Shown here one piece after another: positions 6,164 to 6,693 of a stretch of 6,693 bases of DNA. Location: NCBI GenBank assembly GCA_012962055.1, contig DTYD01000074.1, positions 1 to 6,693 of the forward strand, written 5' to 3'. Source of the stretch: Hadesarchaea archaeon. Lineage in GTDB: Archaea; Hadarchaeota; Hadarchaeia; Hadarchaeales; Hadarchaeaceae. Both the position numbers and the translations under genes were made by a program. Positions within the stretch are counted from its first letter, which is position 1; every line of letters begins with the position of its first letter. The notes below the pieces were generated by a model. It was not told the DNA's origin, did not search any database, and saw nothing but the letters and a program-made list of their open reading frames with translations.

Positions 6164-6693
6164 ATGATTTACCTTGGCCCGGCAGGAGTCCCGATCTCTA
6201 GCAAGGACCGGAGTACCTTGGGTGGTCTCAAAAGAGTTGCGGAGCTGGGGCTGAATGCTTTCGAAGTTGAGTACGTGAGAGGGGTCTTTATGAGCAACGA
6301 GGTGGCAAGTGAAGCGGGAAAACTCGCCAAAGAACTCGGGATATCCCTCTCCGTCCACTGTCCGTATTTCGTAAACCTGTGTTCCACCGACAAGAAAAAA
6401 CTCGAAGCATCCAAGAAACGCATTTTGGATTCCGTTGAACGCGCTTATCACATGGGCGCGCACATCGCAGTCTTTCACCCGGGGTACTACGGTTCGCTGA
6501 CGCCCGATGCTGCGTTCGAGGCTGTTGAGACGGCCTGCTTGGATATGCTGGACCGGATGAAGTCGATGGGGACCAAGGGGGTCGCACTAGGACATGAAAC
6601 CACGGGAAAGGTCAGCCAATTCGGAACGCTTGATGAGATCGTTGACCTCTGTAAAAGTGCACGTGGTTGTGAACCTGTTATAGATTTTGCGCA
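6164..6693 (+). CDS. nfo: Endonuclease IV (Nfo) homologue, AP-endonuclease TIM barrel, partial (C-terminus outside window)
   Basis: 176 codons are visible with no stop before the edge; archaeal relatives are about 280 residues, so roughly 60 percent is present. The family fold is a TIM barrel with a trinuclear zinc site that cuts DNA at abasic sites during base excision repair. The likely metal ligands are His65 in SVHCPY, His105 in FHPGYY, Glu145 in HETTGK and Asp174 in IDFA. The Glu context ETTGKVSQFG is the archaeal version of the bacterial LENTAG segment. ATG 6164 is preceded by GGGTGG at 6155-6160. The gene is divergent from the CDP-alcohol transferase, with 55 bases between start codons. 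The absent C-terminus should carry further His and Asp/Glu ligands. A sugar isomerase of the same superfamily is the alternative but less likely given the motif set. Confidence 0.88.
   Translation, partial: MIYLGPAGVPISSKDRSTLGGLKRVAELGLNAFEVEYVRGVFMSNEVASEAGKLAKELGISLSVHCPYFVNLCSTDKKKLEASKKRILDSVERAYHMGAHIAVFHPGYYGSLTPDAAFEAVETACLDMLDRMKSMGTKGVALGHETTGKVSQFGTLDEIVDLCKSARGCEPVIDFA

Noticed and set aside
5963..6478. 171-codon minus-strand open frame overlapping the nfo and transferase starts
   Set aside because: It conflicts with two clear genes and shows no family motif.
1..6693. CRISPR arrays, tRNA or rRNA genes, insertion sequences
   Set aside because: No direct-repeat arrays, cloverleaf-like segments, transposase motifs or flanking inverted repeats were seen; nearly all bases are accounted for by the eight genes.

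Overview
The window reads as a densely packed stretch of an archaeal chromosome. The signs are an archaeal-type prolyl-tRNA synthetase with a C-terminal four-cysteine zinc module, TATA boxes 25-35 bases ahead of genes (some apparently leaderless), GGTGA/GGAGG ribosome-binding sites, and a gene set for inositol ether lipids. Base composition is moderate and no mobile element, CRISPR array, tRNA or rRNA was seen. The lineage cannot be fixed from the sequence; a euryarchaeote-like or uncultivated archaeon is most likely.

Region by region: (1) 1-1061, minus strand: the N-terminal 353 residues of a multi-spanning GT-C-fold membrane glycosyltransferase that runs off the left edge. (2) 1062-1162: a divergent promoter region. 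(3) 1163-2587, plus strand: proS. (4) 2597-5113, minus strand: a three-gene overlapping operon in the order ino1 (inositol-phosphate synthase), a PfkB-family kinase, and a SatP/GPR1/FUN34/YaaH-family transporter. (5) 5114-5206: a shared promoter with a bidirectional TATA box and a strikingly symmetric three-part palindrome. (6) 5207-5521, plus strand: a small PadR-family regulator. (7) 5518-6108, minus strand: a CDP-alcohol phosphatidyltransferase, probably archaetidylinositol phosphate synthase; its stop codon overlaps that of padR. (8) 6164-6693, plus strand: the N-terminal part of an endonuclease IV (Nfo) homologue cut by the right edge.

The central theme is inositol lipid synthesis. Ino1 makes 1L-myo-inositol 1-phosphate (the same compound as 1D-myo-inositol 3-phosphate) from glucose 6-phosphate. 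The CDP-alcohol transferase would attach it to CDP-archaeol. The PfkB protein shares features with archaeal and plant myo-inositol kinases and could feed the same intermediate from free inositol. The divergent PadR protein and the 42-bp palindrome over the predicted ino1 start site suggest a dedicated transcriptional switch. The enzymes are recognisable families; the regulator-operator-kinase assembly is the part that may be undescribed.
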